Assembly (NCBI RefSeq): GCF_015163075.1
Contig: NZ_JADDXU010000005.1
Span: 1-64,000, forward strand
Source of the DNA: Streptomyces justiciae
GTDB lineage: Bacteria; Actinomycetota; Actinomycetes; Streptomycetales; Streptomycetaceae
Reading direction: 5' to 3'
Length of the DNA stretch: 64,000 bases
The notes below the pieces were generated by a model. That model saw only the letters and a program-made list of their open reading frames with translations. It was not told the DNA's origin and did not search any database. This document shows, one piece after another, positions 1-8,655 of this stretch (positions are counted from its first letter, which is position 1; the number at the start of each line of letters is the position of its first letter). The translations under genes were made by a program, and so were the position numbers.

Positions 1-1
1 G

Positions 2-250
2 AGCGCCCAGTTCCAGTGCTTCAGCAACATCGTGGACCACGAGTCCAGCTGGAACTACCAGGCGGTCAACGCCTCCTCCGGCGCCTACGGTCTCTTCCAG
101 GCGCTGCCGGGCTCCAAGATGTCGTCGGTCGGTTCCGACTGGCAGACCAACCCGGCCACCCAGATCAAGTGGGGCCTCAACTACATGGACAGCCGCTACG
201 GCAGCCCGTGCGAGGCGTGGTCCTTCTGGCAGGCCAACCACTGGTACTAG
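2..250 (+). CDS. Lytic transglycosylase (SLT/lysozyme-like fold), C-terminal part
   Basis: The gene enters from the left edge, so only the last 82 codons are visible and the true start lies outside. The residues fit the C-terminal half of a secreted actinobacterial transglycosylase: FSNIVDHESSWNYQAVNASS carries the catalytic-Glu region (the HESSWN Glu), followed by GAYGLFQALPGSKM and the closing IKWGLNYMDSRYG segment. Known role of the family: cleavage of peptidoglycan glycan strands outside the membrane. Two Cys (CFSN and SPCEAW) could form the fold's disulfide. A strong hairpin follows 41 bases after the stop, so this is the last gene of its transcript. Family assignment is firm; the N-terminal domains (signal peptide, possible LysM) cannot be seen. 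Confidence 0.85.
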   Translation, partial: SAQFQCFSNIVDHESSWNYQAVNASSGAYGLFQALPGSKMSSVGSDWQTNPATQIKWGLNYMDSRYGSPCEAWSFWQANHWY

Positions 251-291
251 GCCGCCACGGGTACCGATCCGTACCCTGCTCAACCTTTCCG

Positions 292-322
292 AGCCCCTCA
301 CCGTCCTTTCGGTGAGGGGCTT
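292..322 (+). terminator. Rho-independent-type hairpin after the transglycosylase
   Basis: A perfect 11-bp stem (292-302 with 311-321) encloses an 8-base loop, just after the stop at 250. There is no long T-run, which is common in Streptomyces terminators. Confidence 0.75.
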
Positions 323-408
323 CGGCCATGTCCAGCCCCTGCATGTACGGTCGGAGCCGACGACTCCAGGGGGGAGTGGTGGGGAGAAGCGGGGGAAGAG
401 GACGGATC

Positions 409-1770
409 ATGTCGCGAGTGCCACGGTGGCTCGGTCGGGTGGGTGCCGGACTGAGCGAGATGGGTGAGCGGTTGGACGAGCGCCGCGCGGAGGTCGAGCG
501 CGAGGAGGCCGAGGCCGACGCGCCGCCGCCGCCACCTCAGGGCGTGCCCGCGGACCGCCCGCAGCCGCTCGCCGAGCACGTCACCGTCGTGGCGCACCGC
601 CCGGACCCCGCGCAGGCCGTGCCCTGGGGCGTACGGGTCGCCGCCGAGGCCGGCTGGCGGCTGCTGGTCCTTGCGGGCACCGTCTGGGTGCTGATGCGGG
701 TCATCAGCGCCGTCCAACTCGTCGTCCTCGCCTTCGTGGTGGCCCTGCTCATCACGGCGCTGCTCCAGCCGACGGTGGCGCGGCTGAAGGGCTACGGCGT
801 ACCGCGCGGCCTGGCCACCGCGCTCACCGCGATCTTCGGCTTCGTCGTCCTCGGGCTGCTCGGCTGGTTCGTGACCTGGCAGGTCATGGAGAACATCGAC
901 GACCTCTCCGACCAGATCCAGAACGGCATCGACGATCTGCGCGACTGGCTGCTGAAGAGCCCCTTCCACGTCACCGAGAAGCAGATCAACCAGATCTCCA
1001 AGAACCTCGCGGACGCGGTCGGCGCCAACACCGACCAGATCACCTCCGCGGGCCTGGAGGGCGTCCAGGTCGTGGTGGAGGCGCTGACCGGCATCCTGCT
1101 GACGTTCTTCTCCACGCTGTTCCTGCTGTACGACGGCCGGCGCATCTGGGAGTGGACCCTCAAGCTCGTCCCCGCGGCGGCGCGGCCGGGTGTCGCCGGC
1201 GCGGGCCCCCGGGCCTGGCGCACGCTGACGGCCTACGTCCGCGGCACGGTGATAGTGGCCCTCATCGACGCCATCTTCATCGGCCTCGGCATCTACTTCC
1301 TCGACGTCCCGATGGCCGTCCCGCTCGCCGTCTTCATCTTCCTGTTCGCCTTCATCCCGCTCGTGGGCGCGGTGGTGTCGGGCGCGCTCGCGGTGGTCGT
1401 GGCTCTGGTGACGCAGGGCGTGTTCACGGCGGTGATGACGCTGGCGGTGGTGCTCGCGGTGCAGCAGATCGAGGGCCACATCCTCCAGCCGTTCATCCTT
1501 GGCCGCGCGGTGCGGGTGCACCCGCTGGCGGTGGTGCTGTCGGTCGCGGCGGGCGGCATGGTGGCCGGGATCGGCGGCGCGGTCGTCGCCGTACCGCTGG
1601 TCGCGGTGACGAACACGGTGGTCGGCTATCTACGGGCGTACGCACGCGAGACAGCGACGGCCCCACAACCCGCCCCCGCGCCGGGCCCGGCGGCAGCGCC
1701 CCCGCCCCCGGGCGAAGGCGAAGCGCCCGAGACTCACCCAGAACCACCTCAGCCTCCAGCCTCACACTGA
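409..1770 (+). CDS. AI-2E family transporter (UPF0118-type permease)
   Basis: A polytopic membrane protein of 453 residues. About 75 hydrophilic residues, rich in Glu, Ala and Pro, precede the first membrane helices (AGWRLLVLAGTVWVLM, then VVLAFVVALLITALL). The family layout follows: a paired N-terminal helix block, a large soluble loop (ENIDDLSDQIQNGIDDLRDW), and a C-terminal block of helices ending in the family-type IEGHILQPFILGRAVRVHPL motif. Members are described as exporters of AI-2 or of small solutes and ions; the substrate cannot be read from sequence. I chose ATG 409 because a purine-rich ribosome site (GGAAGAGGACGG) precedes it; an in-frame ATG at 328 lies next to the preceding terminator. 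The tail after the last helix is Pro/Ala-rich. It appears monocistronic. Confidence 0.85.
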   Translation: MSRVPRWLGRVGAGLSEMGERLDERRAEVEREEAEADAPPPPPQGVPADRPQPLAEHVTVVAHRPDPAQAVPWGVRVAAEAGWRLLVLAGTVWVLMRVISAVQLVVLAFVVALLITALLQPTVARLKGYGVPRGLATALTAIFGFVVLGLLGWFVTWQVMENIDDLSDQIQNGIDDLRDWLLKSPFHVTEKQINQISKNLADAVGANTDQITSAGLEGVQVVVEALTGILLTFFSTLFLLYDGRRIWEWTLKLVPAAARPGVAGAGPRAWRTLTAYVRGTVIVALIDAIFIGLGIYFLDVPMAVPLAVFIFLFAFIPLVGAVVSGALAVVVALVTQGVFTAVMTLAVVLAVQQIEGHILQPFILGRAVRVHPLAVVLSVAAGGMVAGIGGAVVAVPLVAVTNTVVGYLRAYARETATAPQPAPAPGPAAAPPPPGEGEAPETHPEPPQPPASH

Positions 1771-1974
1771 CCGTGGCGCCCGAGCCCGCCCGCAGCGTAG
1801 GCCCAGAATCGTTCAAATGACCGCCGAACAAAGAGCATTGGGCGGCGGCGAATTTCAAATTGCGTCAGGTGGAGGCAGGTAGGAATACTCCGCCCGACAT
1901 ATGCCCTACGGCTGATACACCTACCCCCCTCAGTGCTACGCGCCAGGCGTATGTGCGAAATGCCAGGGGGAGTG

Positions 1975-2907
1975 ATGGCGGGCATGCGGTACTCCCTCGA
2001 CCGCGTCGGCTACGACGTTCTGGCGCACGCCCTGCACCGGTGCGGGCGTGAGGAGTTCAGCGGGCAGTTGCGGGTGGCGGGGGTGCCCGGCGGCACCTTT
2101 CATCTGCGGGCCGGGCTGGTCGTGGGCGCCGAGAGTCCCGGGGCGCCCGGCCCGGAGACGCTGCTGCTGCGCTCCGGGCGGGTCAGCGGTGAGCAATGGG
2201 CCGAGGTGGTACGGGAGTCGGGCGGGGCGCGCTGGCCCGCGACCGGGCTGATCGCCCGCGGCCACGCCGGAGCCGCCCAGCTCAGGGTCGTCTGCGTGAT
2301 GGCACTGCACGACGCGGCCTTCGCGATCGTCGCAGGCCGGGTGCACGGCTGTGAACGCGTCGCCGGGGCCGAGCCGTTCGCCACCGTCGCCGTGGGCGAG
2401 ACCTGCGTACGGCTGCTCCAGGACGCCACCCGCCGCCTCGCCGCCCTCGCGACCCTGCCGCACCCGCTGCGCCCCGACCGTGAGCGCCCGACCCCCGCCC
2501 CCGGCGTGGACCCCGGCCCGCTCAGCCCCCTGCAACGCGCCCTGCTCGACCAGGCCGACGGCCGCAGCACCGCCCGTGACCTGGCCTTCCGCACCGGACG
2601 CGGGGTCTACACCGTGACCGTGGAAATGGCCCGCATGCTCGCCGACGGGCTCCTGGAGTGCCCCGAGGCGCCCGTCCCCATCCCGGTCCGCCCGCCCCCC
2701 GACGGCCAGGGCGTCCGGCAGCGGAAGCCGGCGCCCGCGGCATCGAGAGCGGCCGCGCCGCCCGTCAGCGCCGTACCGCCCGCAGCGCCCGACGAACTGC
2801 CCCGCAGACGTCCCGGCGCCAGCGGTATCGCCGAAGCACTCGCCCCGGAAAGGACCGGAGCGAGCTGGAAAGGGTTCTTCCGCCTGCGAAACGGAGCCCC
2901 GAAATGA
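1975..2907 (+). CDS. DUF4388 (PATAN)-like protein with winged-helix-like middle
   Basis: A soluble protein of 310 residues. The N-terminal third has the DUF4388/PATAN-like pattern: SGQLRVAGVPGGTFHLRAGL reads as the family's 'expression-to-signal' strand pair. A central block at about residues 180-225 (LSPLQRALLDQADGRSTARD onward) looks like a small winged helix. The C-terminal 80 residues are Pro/Arg/Ala-rich and probably disordered. ATG 1975 was chosen because AGGGGGAG lies directly upstream; ATG 1984 is an alternative. It begins a tight three-gene set with two roadblock-fold proteins (43 and 5 bases apart). Such sets are often linked to small-GTPase or signalling switches, but no GTPase or kinase is adjacent, so the function is open. 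Confidence 0.65.
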   Translation: MAGMRYSLDRVGYDVLAHALHRCGREEFSGQLRVAGVPGGTFHLRAGLVVGAESPGAPGPETLLLRSGRVSGEQWAEVVRESGGARWPATGLIARGHAGAAQLRVVCVMALHDAAFAIVAGRVHGCERVAGAEPFATVAVGETCVRLLQDATRRLAALATLPHPLRPDRERPTPAPGVDPGPLSPLQRALLDQADGRSTARDLAFRTGRGVYTVTVEMARMLADGLLECPEAPVPIPVRPPPDGQGVRQRKPAPAASRAAAPPVSAVPPAAPDELPRRRPGASGIAEALAPERTGASWKGFFRLRNGAPK

Positions 2908-2949
2908 AGAAGCCGACCAGATGTGAACAGAAATAGGGGAGTTGATTGC

Positions 2950-3345
2950 ATGGATCGCGAAGCTCTAGCTCTGGAAATGCGGGGACTGCGGGAACAGGTG
3001 ACCGGTATCACCGACACCGCGGTCGCGGCCGCCGACGGGCTGCTCATCGCGGCCGACACCGCCGACTCGATCGACCCGGAGGGCCTCGCCGCCCTCGCCG
3101 CGGCCGGTCTCGGCCTCGCGCGCCGCACCGTCGGCGCGACCGCCCGCGGCACCCTGCGCCGCACGGTGACCTACGGCAGCCACGGCTGCGCCGCCTTCTA
3201 CGCCGTCGGCGACACCGCGCTCATGGTCGTGATCGGAGACGAGGGCATGGATGTGGACGGGCTGCACCGGGCCAGTCAGCCGGCCCTGGACCGTATCGAC
3301 ACGATCCTGAGCGCGCCCGCCGAGAAGGCCGCGGAAGGAGTCTGA
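2950..3345 (+). CDS. Roadblock/LC7 domain protein
   Basis: A single-domain protein of 131 residues. The roadblock/LC7 pattern is clear: an N-terminal helix (LREQVTGITDTAVAAADGLL), the strand pair around ADGLLIAADTADSIDPEGLA, and a final strand-helix pair (ALMVVIGDEGMDVDGLHRAS). Bacterial roadblock proteins dimerise and act as scaffolds or GTPase partners (MglB, or the second gene of Streptomyces conservons). I chose ATG 2950, which has GGGGAG eight bases upstream, over the in-frame ATG at 2923, which lacks a site. It is the middle gene of the 1975-3778 operon. No Ras-like GTPase or sensor kinase is nearby, unlike a conservon. Confidence 0.75.
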   Translation: MDREALALEMRGLREQVTGITDTAVAAADGLLIAADTADSIDPEGLAALAAAGLGLARRTVGATARGTLRRTVTYGSHGCAAFYAVGDTALMVVIGDEGMDVDGLHRASQPALDRIDTILSAPAEKAAEGV

Positions 3346-3349
3346 AGGG

Positions 3350-3778
3350 ATGGCGACGAAGCGTATGACCCCCGGTTTCTCCGACCAGGTGATGGGCCTG
3401 GTCAAGTCCCTCCGCACCGACGCCCCGGACTGTGTGGCGGCGGGCGTGGTCGACATGTCCACGGGCATGCTGCTGTCGTACGAGACCGTCGACAACCACC
3501 CGCCCGAGGTTCTGGACCTGCTGGCGGGCGCGACCCTCGACCTGTTCCAGGGCCGCACTGTCGTGATGATCGAGGACGTCTTCAAGGAGCGGCGCGGCAT
3601 CAGCAGCGACAACCACTTCTTCCAGGAGATCCTCGTCAACAGCGAGAACCTCACCCACCTGTTCGTGCGGCTGACCGAGCAGCAGGACGTGGTGGCCGTG
3701 GTGGTGTGCCGTAAGTCGGTCAACGTGGGCATGCTGTTCGCCCAGGTCAGGAGGGTGGTGCGGGAGTACAGCCTCTGA
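3350..3778 (+). CDS. Roadblock-like hypothetical protein
   Basis: A soluble protein of 142 residues that starts four bases after its neighbour; its ribosome site (GAAGGA) overlaps the preceding stop codon, so translation is probably coupled. The pattern VAAGVVDMSTGMLLSYETVD, then an Asp/Leu-rich helix, then HLFVRLTEQQDVVAVVVCRK, and a final helix (MLFAQVRRVVREY) suggests a second, divergent roadblock-type fold. A heterodimer with the 2950-3345 product is a reasonable inference. No catalytic residues are visible. It ends just before a bidirectional terminator that separates it from the converging ABC operon. Confidence 0.6.
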   Translation: MATKRMTPGFSDQVMGLVKSLRTDAPDCVAAGVVDMSTGMLLSYETVDNHPPEVLDLLAGATLDLFQGRTVVMIEDVFKERRGISSDNHFFQEILVNSENLTHLFVRLTEQQDVVAVVVCRKSVNVGMLFAQVRRVVREYSL

Positions 3779-3788
3779 ACGCGCGAAA

Positions 3789-3814
3789 GGGGCCCTCCCG
3801 GTCGGGAAGGCCCC
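3789..3814. terminator. Bidirectional terminator between converging operons
   Basis: A stem (GGGGCC/GGCCCC plus TCCC/GGGA with one mismatch) around a four-base loop, between the stop at 3778 on the plus strand and the stop at 3821 on the minus strand. Confidence 0.65.
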
Positions 3815-3820
3815 CTCGGC

Positions 3821-6145
3821 TCACTCCGTGCGCAGGCCGTCCGGCCGCATCAGGCGCAGCAGCGGCGGCAGGCTGAGCAGGGTGACGGCGAGGACGACCG
3901 CGGCGCCCGCGCCCGTCATCTGGAGCACGCTCGCCCAGTCCACGGACACCGGGGTGTCCGTCATCTTCAGCAGGACCACGCCGAGCGTCAGTCCCACCGT
4001 CGCCGCCAGCACCAGCCCGAGGCCGACCGGGATCGCCGTCTGCCACAGCACCGACAGGCTCAGCGTGGAGCGCCGGGTGCCGAAGGCGATCAGGGACGAC
4101 AGCAGCTTCTTGCGTTCGCGCAGCTGCTCCAGCTGGGAGACCAGCAGGCTCGCCCCGATCAGCATCAGCACACACGAGGCGCCGACGAACAGGCCGCCGC
4201 GGATGGCGGCGTAGTTCTCGTTGCGCGAGACGCTCACCAGCTCGTTGGGCTCTTCGTACGGGTTGAGGCGCGTCGCCGTGGTGCGGACGTACTCGCGGGC
4301 GTCCGCCACCGCCTTGTCGAGCCGCACGTACAGCTCCGTGGTGAGCAGCCGGTCGGCGCCCGCGGGCAGCGCGGCCGGGGTCATCAGCAGGCCGGCGCGG
4401 CCGATCCGGGCCGAGTCCTCCGTGGGCTGGGCGTCGGTGATGTCCTTCGGGACGGTCCAGCCGACCGTCTTCGTCGTCGGGTCGTCGTCGGAGTCGTCGA
4501 ACCAGAGCGTCTTGCCGCTCTTGACCACGTCGGCCGTCTCGTAGGCGTAGCCGTCGCCCTTCAGGGCGAACACGTCGCCGTCCCGGCAGGAGGGGAGCTT
4601 CGCGACCTCGCGCAGGGACGCGCAGGTGCCGACGGAGACGGGGGCGAAGTGCTGGGGGTCGGTGCGGGAGTCGCCGAGGTAGCCGTCGGAGATGTCGTAG
4701 ACGTGCTTGACGCCCCGGGTCGCGGCGACCTTCTTCTCGGCCGCGGCGATCGGGCTGCCGTCGGTCACGCGCACGGCCATCTCGGACCCGCTGACCGGCT
4801 CGCTCTTGCGCTGCGTGTACTGGCTGTCGACGCCCGCGAAGAGCATCTGCAGGGCGATCGCGCCGGCCACCGCCACCGCGATGCCGTTGACCATGCGGGC
4901 CGCCGTACCGCTGCTCAACTGAAGCCTGCGGACGGCCAGTTGCCAGGCGACCGGGCCCGCGCCGAGCCGGGAGACGACCGCCTCGACGATCCACGGCAGC
5001 AGCGCGGTCACGCCGACCAGCAGCAGCATCACGCCGCCGACGGTGAGGTACTGGTTGAAGTTCCCGCGCTCACGGCCCTGGCCGATCATCGGGTAGAGCA
5101 TCGCGAGCCCGCCCACCGGCAGCAGCAGCCGCCACCACAGCCGGCGCCGCGAGGGCTTCGCCGTCCGCACCACACCGAGCGGCTCGATGACGACCCCGCG
5201 CAGCGCGAACTGCGTGACCAGCACGGCCGCGGCGGGCACCGCGACGGCGACCAGCAGGGCCAGCAGCGGCGAGGGGTTGAGATAGCTCGGGAAGAAGCTG
5301 TAGTCGAACAGCTCGACGGAGCCCGCGATCTGACGCCCGATCATGAAGAACCCGGCGCCGAGGACCAGCCCCACCACGGCCCCGGCCATCGCCTCGCCCG
5401 CCGCGACCCGCCGGGTCATCCGGGCGTCGGAGCCCACCAGCCGGAGCGCCGCGAGCCGCCGGTCGCGCCGCTCGCCGCCGAACCGCACGGCCGCGGCGAT
5501 GAAGACGGCGACGGGCGTCAGCAGCACCGCGAAGACGACGAGGATCAGCAGGAGCAGCACGGGGTCCAGCGGATCCGACGGCGGGCTCGGGGTACCGAAC
5601 CGCTCGATGCGGTCCACATTGCCGCCGTTGATCTTCGACTCGAGCCCCTCGGCGCCCCGGTAGAAGGCGAGTTCGGCCGAGCCGATCAGCCCGCTCTCCC
5701 CGATGGTCCCGACGACCCGCTCGGGCAGCCGCTCCCGCAGCAGCTTGCCGTCGGCGGAGTCCAGGAGCTTCTTCAGCGCGGGGGAGACCACCATCTCGCC
5801 CGGCGCCGGGAACGCCGAAACCCCCGGCGGAAGCGGCGACTTGGACCCCTCGGGCTCCAACTCCCGGCCGCGCACGCTCTTGTCGTGGTAGGTCGTGGTG
5901 ACGTACCCGACGATCAGGGTGTCGTCGGCCTTCTTCAGCCGGGTCGCGCTGTACGACATGTCCTGCCGCGCGGCCTCCCGCTGGTCCCGTACCGACATCG
6001 CGTTCGGGATCGCGGTCGTCAGGAGCAGCAGCGCCACCCCCAGCCCGACCCCGACGGCCGTCAGCAGGACCCGCACCCAGCCCTCGCGTCCCCCCGCGAA
6101 CGCGAACCTGACCCCCATGGCGAGATCCCGCACCCACTGCCTCAT
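3821..6145 (-). CDS. FtsX-family ABC transporter permease
   Basis: A 774-residue membrane protein with the MacB/FtsX layout. There is one N-terminal helix (LLTAVGVGLGVALLLLTTAI), a large extracytoplasmic domain, then a core of three helices near residues 195-310. A further helix pair, a second extracytoplasmic domain and a final FtsX block (SCVLMLIGASLLVSQLEQLR; ERKKLLSSLIAFGTRRSTLS) complete it. This duplicated FtsX form serves export of peptides, lipids or antibiotics rather than import. Its ATG overlaps the stop of the upstream ATPase gene (ATGA), so the two are translationally coupled and likely form one exporter. Substrate unknown; the PadR regulator in the same operon suggests it responds to a drug-like ligand. 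Confidence 0.85.
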   Translation of the reverse strand: MRQWVRDLAMGVRFAFAGGREGWVRVLLTAVGVGLGVALLLLTTAIPNAMSVRDQREAARQDMSYSATRLKKADDTLIVGYVTTTYHDKSVRGRELEPEGSKSPLPPGVSAFPAPGEMVVSPALKKLLDSADGKLLRERLPERVVGTIGESGLIGSAELAFYRGAEGLESKINGGNVDRIERFGTPSPPSDPLDPVLLLLILVVFAVLLTPVAVFIAAAVRFGGERRDRRLAALRLVGSDARMTRRVAAGEAMAGAVVGLVLGAGFFMIGRQIAGSVELFDYSFFPSYLNPSPLLALLVAVAVPAAAVLVTQFALRGVVIEPLGVVRTAKPSRRRLWWRLLLPVGGLAMLYPMIGQGRERGNFNQYLTVGGVMLLLVGVTALLPWIVEAVVSRLGAGPVAWQLAVRRLQLSSGTAARMVNGIAVAVAGAIALQMLFAGVDSQYTQRKSEPVSGSEMAVRVTDGSPIAAAEKKVAATRGVKHVYDISDGYLGDSRTDPQHFAPVSVGTCASLREVAKLPSCRDGDVFALKGDGYAYETADVVKSGKTLWFDDSDDDPTTKTVGWTVPKDITDAQPTEDSARIGRAGLLMTPAALPAGADRLLTTELYVRLDKAVADAREYVRTTATRLNPYEEPNELVSVSRNENYAAIRGGLFVGASCVLMLIGASLLVSQLEQLRERKKLLSSLIAFGTRRSTLSLSVLWQTAIPVGLGLVLAATVGLTLGVVLLKMTDTPVSVDWASVLQMTGAGAAVVLAVTLLSLPPLLRLMRPDGLRTE

Positions 6146-6831
6146 ACGGCCCGCTCCATGTCCCGGGACTTGCCGTCCCGTACGACGATCTCGCGGTCGG
6201 ACCAGGCGGCCACCCGTGCCTCGTGCGTGACGAGGACGACGGCGGCGTTGGTGGACCGGGCGGCGTCGGTGAGCAGTTCCATCACCCGCTCGCCGTTGAG
6301 CGAGTCGAGCGCACCGGTCGGCTCGTCGGCGAACAGCACACGCGGGCTGGTCACCAACGCCCTTGCCACGGCGACGCGTTGGCCCTGACCGCCGGAGACC
6401 TCACCAGGACGCTTCTTGCGGAGGTCGTCGACCTCCAGGCGCTCCATCCACGTCAGGGCGGTCTTCTCGGCCTCCTTGCGGGAGGTGCCGGTCAGCCGCA
6501 GCGGCAGCGCGACGTTCTCCACACAGGTCAACTCGGGCACGAGCTGGCCGAACTGGAACACGAACCCGAACTCGGTGCGCCGCAGCTCGCTGCGCTGGGC
6601 GTCGTTCATGGTGGCCATCTCGCGGCCGTTGTACGTGATCGAACCCGAGTCGGGCGTGACGATCCCGGCGAGACAGTGCAGCAGCGTCGACTTGCCGGAG
6701 CCGGAGGGGCCCATCACGGCGACGACCTCACCGGGGTGGATGGAGAACTCGGCGCCGTCGAGCGCGACGGTCGGGCCGTACGTCTTGCAGAGCTTGTCGG
6801 CGGAGAGCAGGGAACCCGCGGGCGCGTTCAC
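6142..6831 (-). CDS. ABC transporter ATP-binding protein (MacB/LolD type)
   Basis: A complete nucleotide-binding subunit of 229 residues. Walker A is GPSGSGKSTLLH, the Q-loop lies in VFQFGQLVPELT, the signature is VSGGQGQRVAVARAL, Walker B is RVLFADEPTGALDS and the switch His sits in VLVTHE. The 'DEPTGALDS' form and short length fit the MacB/LolD/FtsE group that pairs with FtsX-like permeases, here the 3821-6145 product. The start is GTG 6831, inferred from the four-base GTGA overlap with the end of the PadR gene. The three genes therefore run PadR, ATPase, permease without gaps. Confidence 0.9.
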   Translation of the reverse strand: MNAPAGSLLSADKLCKTYGPTVALDGAEFSIHPGEVVAVMGPSGSGKSTLLHCLAGIVTPDSGSITYNGREMATMNDAQRSELRRTEFGFVFQFGQLVPELTCVENVALPLRLTGTSRKEAEKTALTWMERLEVDDLRKKRPGEVSGGQGQRVAVARALVTSPRVLFADEPTGALDSLNGERVMELLTDAARSTNAAVVLVTHEARVAAWSDREIVVRDGKSRDMERAV

Positions 6832-7352
6832 TTGGCCACCACCTGCGCCAGCTTGTCGAGACGCGCGGCGGTGAGCTCCAGCCAGCGCAGATCGGCCTCC
6901 AGATGGAACAGGGCGTGGTCGCAGATCAGCTGGTCCGCGAGATCGCCCTTGCGCTTGCGGTCGGTGAGGATCCGCATCATCCGCAGATGCTCCGAACGCT
7001 GGGAGTCGAGGATGTCGGCCGCGTTGCGGTGCGTGAGCAGCGCGAGGACGACCTTGGTGTAGAGCGTCGACTGCAGATACGGCTCGGGCTTCTCGGGCGT
7101 GGCGAGCCACTGCTGTACGTCGGTGATCCCGGCCTCGGTGATCGCGTACCGCTTCCGCTCGGGCCCGCCGCCGGGCTCGATGCCGTCGACCTCGACGAGG
7201 CCGTTCTTCAGCAGCCGCGACATCGTCGAGTAGACCTGGCCGTAGTGCAGCGGCCGGTCGTGACCGAACTTCTCGTCGAAGGCCCGCTTCAGGTCGTAGC
7301 CGTGGCGGGGCCCGGACTCCAGGAGTCCCAGGAGGGTGTGACCGATGGACAT
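6828..7352 (-). CDS. PadR family transcriptional regulator
   Basis: A protein of 174 residues with the PadR fold. The winged helix fills the first 80 residues (LGLLESGPRHGYDLKRAFDE, then the recognition region YGQVYSTMSRLLKNGLVEVD and the wing GPERKRYAITEAG). A C-terminal helical region (PadR_C / Vir-like) serves as the dimerisation arm. I start at ATG 7352 (MSIGHTLLG); an upstream ATG at 7370 would add six residues. PadR proteins repress adjacent efflux genes and release when a compound binds. The inverted repeat just upstream (7372-7394) is its probable operator, giving autoregulation of the PadR-ATPase-permease operon. Confidence 0.88.
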   Translation of the reverse strand: MSIGHTLLGLLESGPRHGYDLKRAFDEKFGHDRPLHYGQVYSTMSRLLKNGLVEVDGIEPGGGPERKRYAITEAGITDVQQWLATPEKPEPYLQSTLYTKVVLALLTHRNAADILDSQRSEHLRMMRILTDRKRKGDLADQLICDHALFHLEADLRWLELTAARLDKLAQVVAK

Positions 7353-7371
7353 GGGGAGGACTGTACACACG

Positions 7372-7394
7372 GCGTATACCCGGTGTGTATACGC
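7372..7394. promoter_or_regulatory. Inverted-repeat operator upstream of the PadR operon
   Basis: A perfect 8-bp inverted repeat, GCGTATAC and GTATACGC, separated by 7 bases and flanked by weaker ACAC/GTGT symmetry. It sits 20 bases upstream of the PadR start, where a promoter would lie. Its dyad form suits a dimeric winged-helix repressor. Confidence 0.6.
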
Positions 7395-7457
7395 GGAGTG
7401 TGTAGATGGCTGCGACGGGTGTGAAGGTGCAGGTGAGAGCCGATTGTCACGGTTCTG

Positions 7458-7685
7458 CTACTGCGTCGGCGGCCGCCCCCGGCGAGGGATCGGCTTGGCC
7501 TCGCCCGGCAGCCGGCCGGCGTCCGCGAGGGCCTTGCGCAACAGGAACTCGATCTGCGCGTTCGCCGACCTGAGCTCGTCCCCGGCCCACCGGGCCAGCG
7601 CCTCGTAGACCGACGGGTCCAGCCGCAGCAGCACCTGCTTGCGCTGCTGCGGCCGCCGCGCCTTCGGCGTGGACTCCTCGGTCAC
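7458..7685 (-). CDS. Ribbon-helix-helix (Arc/CopG-like) small protein
   Basis: A basic 75-residue protein. The middle reads as a ribbon-helix-helix DNA-binding domain: the strand [18 protein letters not shown] leads into helix A, then a turn ([15 protein letters not shown]) and helix B. The GTG start at 7685 overlaps the stop of the SPFH gene (GTGA), so both come from one transcript. The C-terminal tail is rich in Arg and Pro. Proteins of this kind bind palindromes as dimers. The 14-bp palindrome upstream of the operon (8656-8669) is a candidate site, which would make the protein an autoregulator. An antitoxin-like role was considered, but no toxin is adjacent. Confidence 0.75.
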   Translation of the reverse strand: MTEESTPKARRPQQRKQVLLRLDPSVYEALARWAGDELRSANAQIEFLLRKALADAGRLPGEAKPIPRRGRPPTQ

Positions 7686-8614
7686 TGGTACAGGGTGCCG
7701 GTGTTGAGGACCGGCTGCGCGGCACGGTCACCGCACAGCACCACCATCAGGTTGGAAACCATGGCCGCCTTCCGTTCGTCGTCCAGCTCGACGATGTCCT
7801 GCTCGCTGATCCGCGCGAGCGCCGCCTCCACCATGCCCACCGCGCCGTCCACGATCTGCCGCCGCGCCGCGACGATCGCGCCGGCCTGCTGCCGCTGGAG
7901 CATCGCCGAGGCGATCTCGGGAGCGTACGCGAGATGCGTGAAACGGGACTCGATGATCTCCACACCGGCCGCCTCCACGCGCGCGTGCAGTTCGAGGGCG
8001 AGCTTCTCGGTGATCTCCTCGGCGTTGCCGCGCAGCGAGAGGCCGCCCTCCTCGTGGGCGTCGTAGGGGTACTCGATGGCGATGTGCCGGACGGCCGCCT
8101 CGGTCTGCGTCGACACGAACTCGATGTAGTCGTCGACCTCGAAGGTGGCCTGCGCGGTGTCCTCGACCCGCCACACCACGACCGCGGCGAGCTCGATCGG
8201 GTTGCCGTAGGCGTCGTTGACCTTCAGGACCGCCGTCTCGTGGTTGCGGACCCGGGTGGAGATCTTGGTGCGCGAGGTGAAGGGGTTCACCCAGCGCAGG
8301 CCGTCCTGCCGGATCGTCCCCCGGTAGCGCCCGAAGAGCTGCACGACCCGCGCCTCGCCCGGCGCCACGGTGTTGAGCCCGCACATGGCGAGGAAGGCGG
8401 CGAGACCGATCAGGATGCCGCCGACGATGAGCGCCGACTTCCCGCCGGTCGCCGACACCGCCGTAGCGCCCGCAATCATTCCGGCACCGGCGAACAGCCC
8501 CAGCAGGCCGAGCAGCAGGGCGAGTCCGCCGCCGATGCTGTGCGCGGCGAACTCCCGCACGCGCGGGGCGGGCATCTCGGGTACGTCGGCGGTGGTGGCG
8601 TCGAGTGTGGTCAT
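7682..8614 (-). CDS. SPFH/band-7 domain membrane protein
   Basis: A 310-residue protein. Two N-terminal hydrophobic segments ([20 protein letters not shown] and [20 protein letters not shown]) anchor it in the membrane. The SPFH core follows: [20 protein letters not shown], then [20 protein letters not shown], and the helical part with [11 protein letters not shown] and [24 protein letters not shown] (flotillin/stomatin/prohibitin) proteins oligomerise as membrane-microdomain scaffolds. ATG 8614 has a GGGGGAA ribosome site. It is coupled to the ribbon-helix-helix gene downstream, an arrangement I take as a conserved two-gene unit. A divergent penicillin-binding protein shares the upstream region. 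Confidence 0.85.
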   Translation of the reverse strand: MTTLDATTADVPEMPAPRVREFAAHSIGGGLALLLGLLGLFAGAGMIAGATAVSATGGKSALIVGGILIGLAAFLAMCGLNTVAPGEARVVQLFGRYRGTIRQDGLRWVNPFTSRTKISTRVRNHETAVLKVNDAYGNPIELAAVVVWRVEDTAQATFEVDDYIEFVSTQTEAAVRHIAIEYPYDAHEEGGLSLRGNAEEITEKLALELHARVEAAGVEIIESRFTHLAYAPEIASAMLQRQQAGAIVAARRQIVDGAVGMVEAALARISEQDIVELDDERKAAMVSNLMVVLCGDRAAQPVLNTGTLYQ

Positions 8615-8655
8615 GGGTTCCCCCGGTCCTTCGGCTGTCTAGCGTTGGTCTATCC

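Noticed and set aside
298..1521. Long minus-strand open frame opposite the AI-2E permease
   Set aside because: Its composition is His/Arg/Asp-rich, low-complexity and matches no family. It is the antisense image of a real gene in GC-rich DNA.
4649..6388. 579-codon plus-strand frame opposite the FtsX permease
   Set aside because: Repetitive His/Arg/Gln composition and no ribosome site; the minus-strand permease has clear helices and translational coupling.
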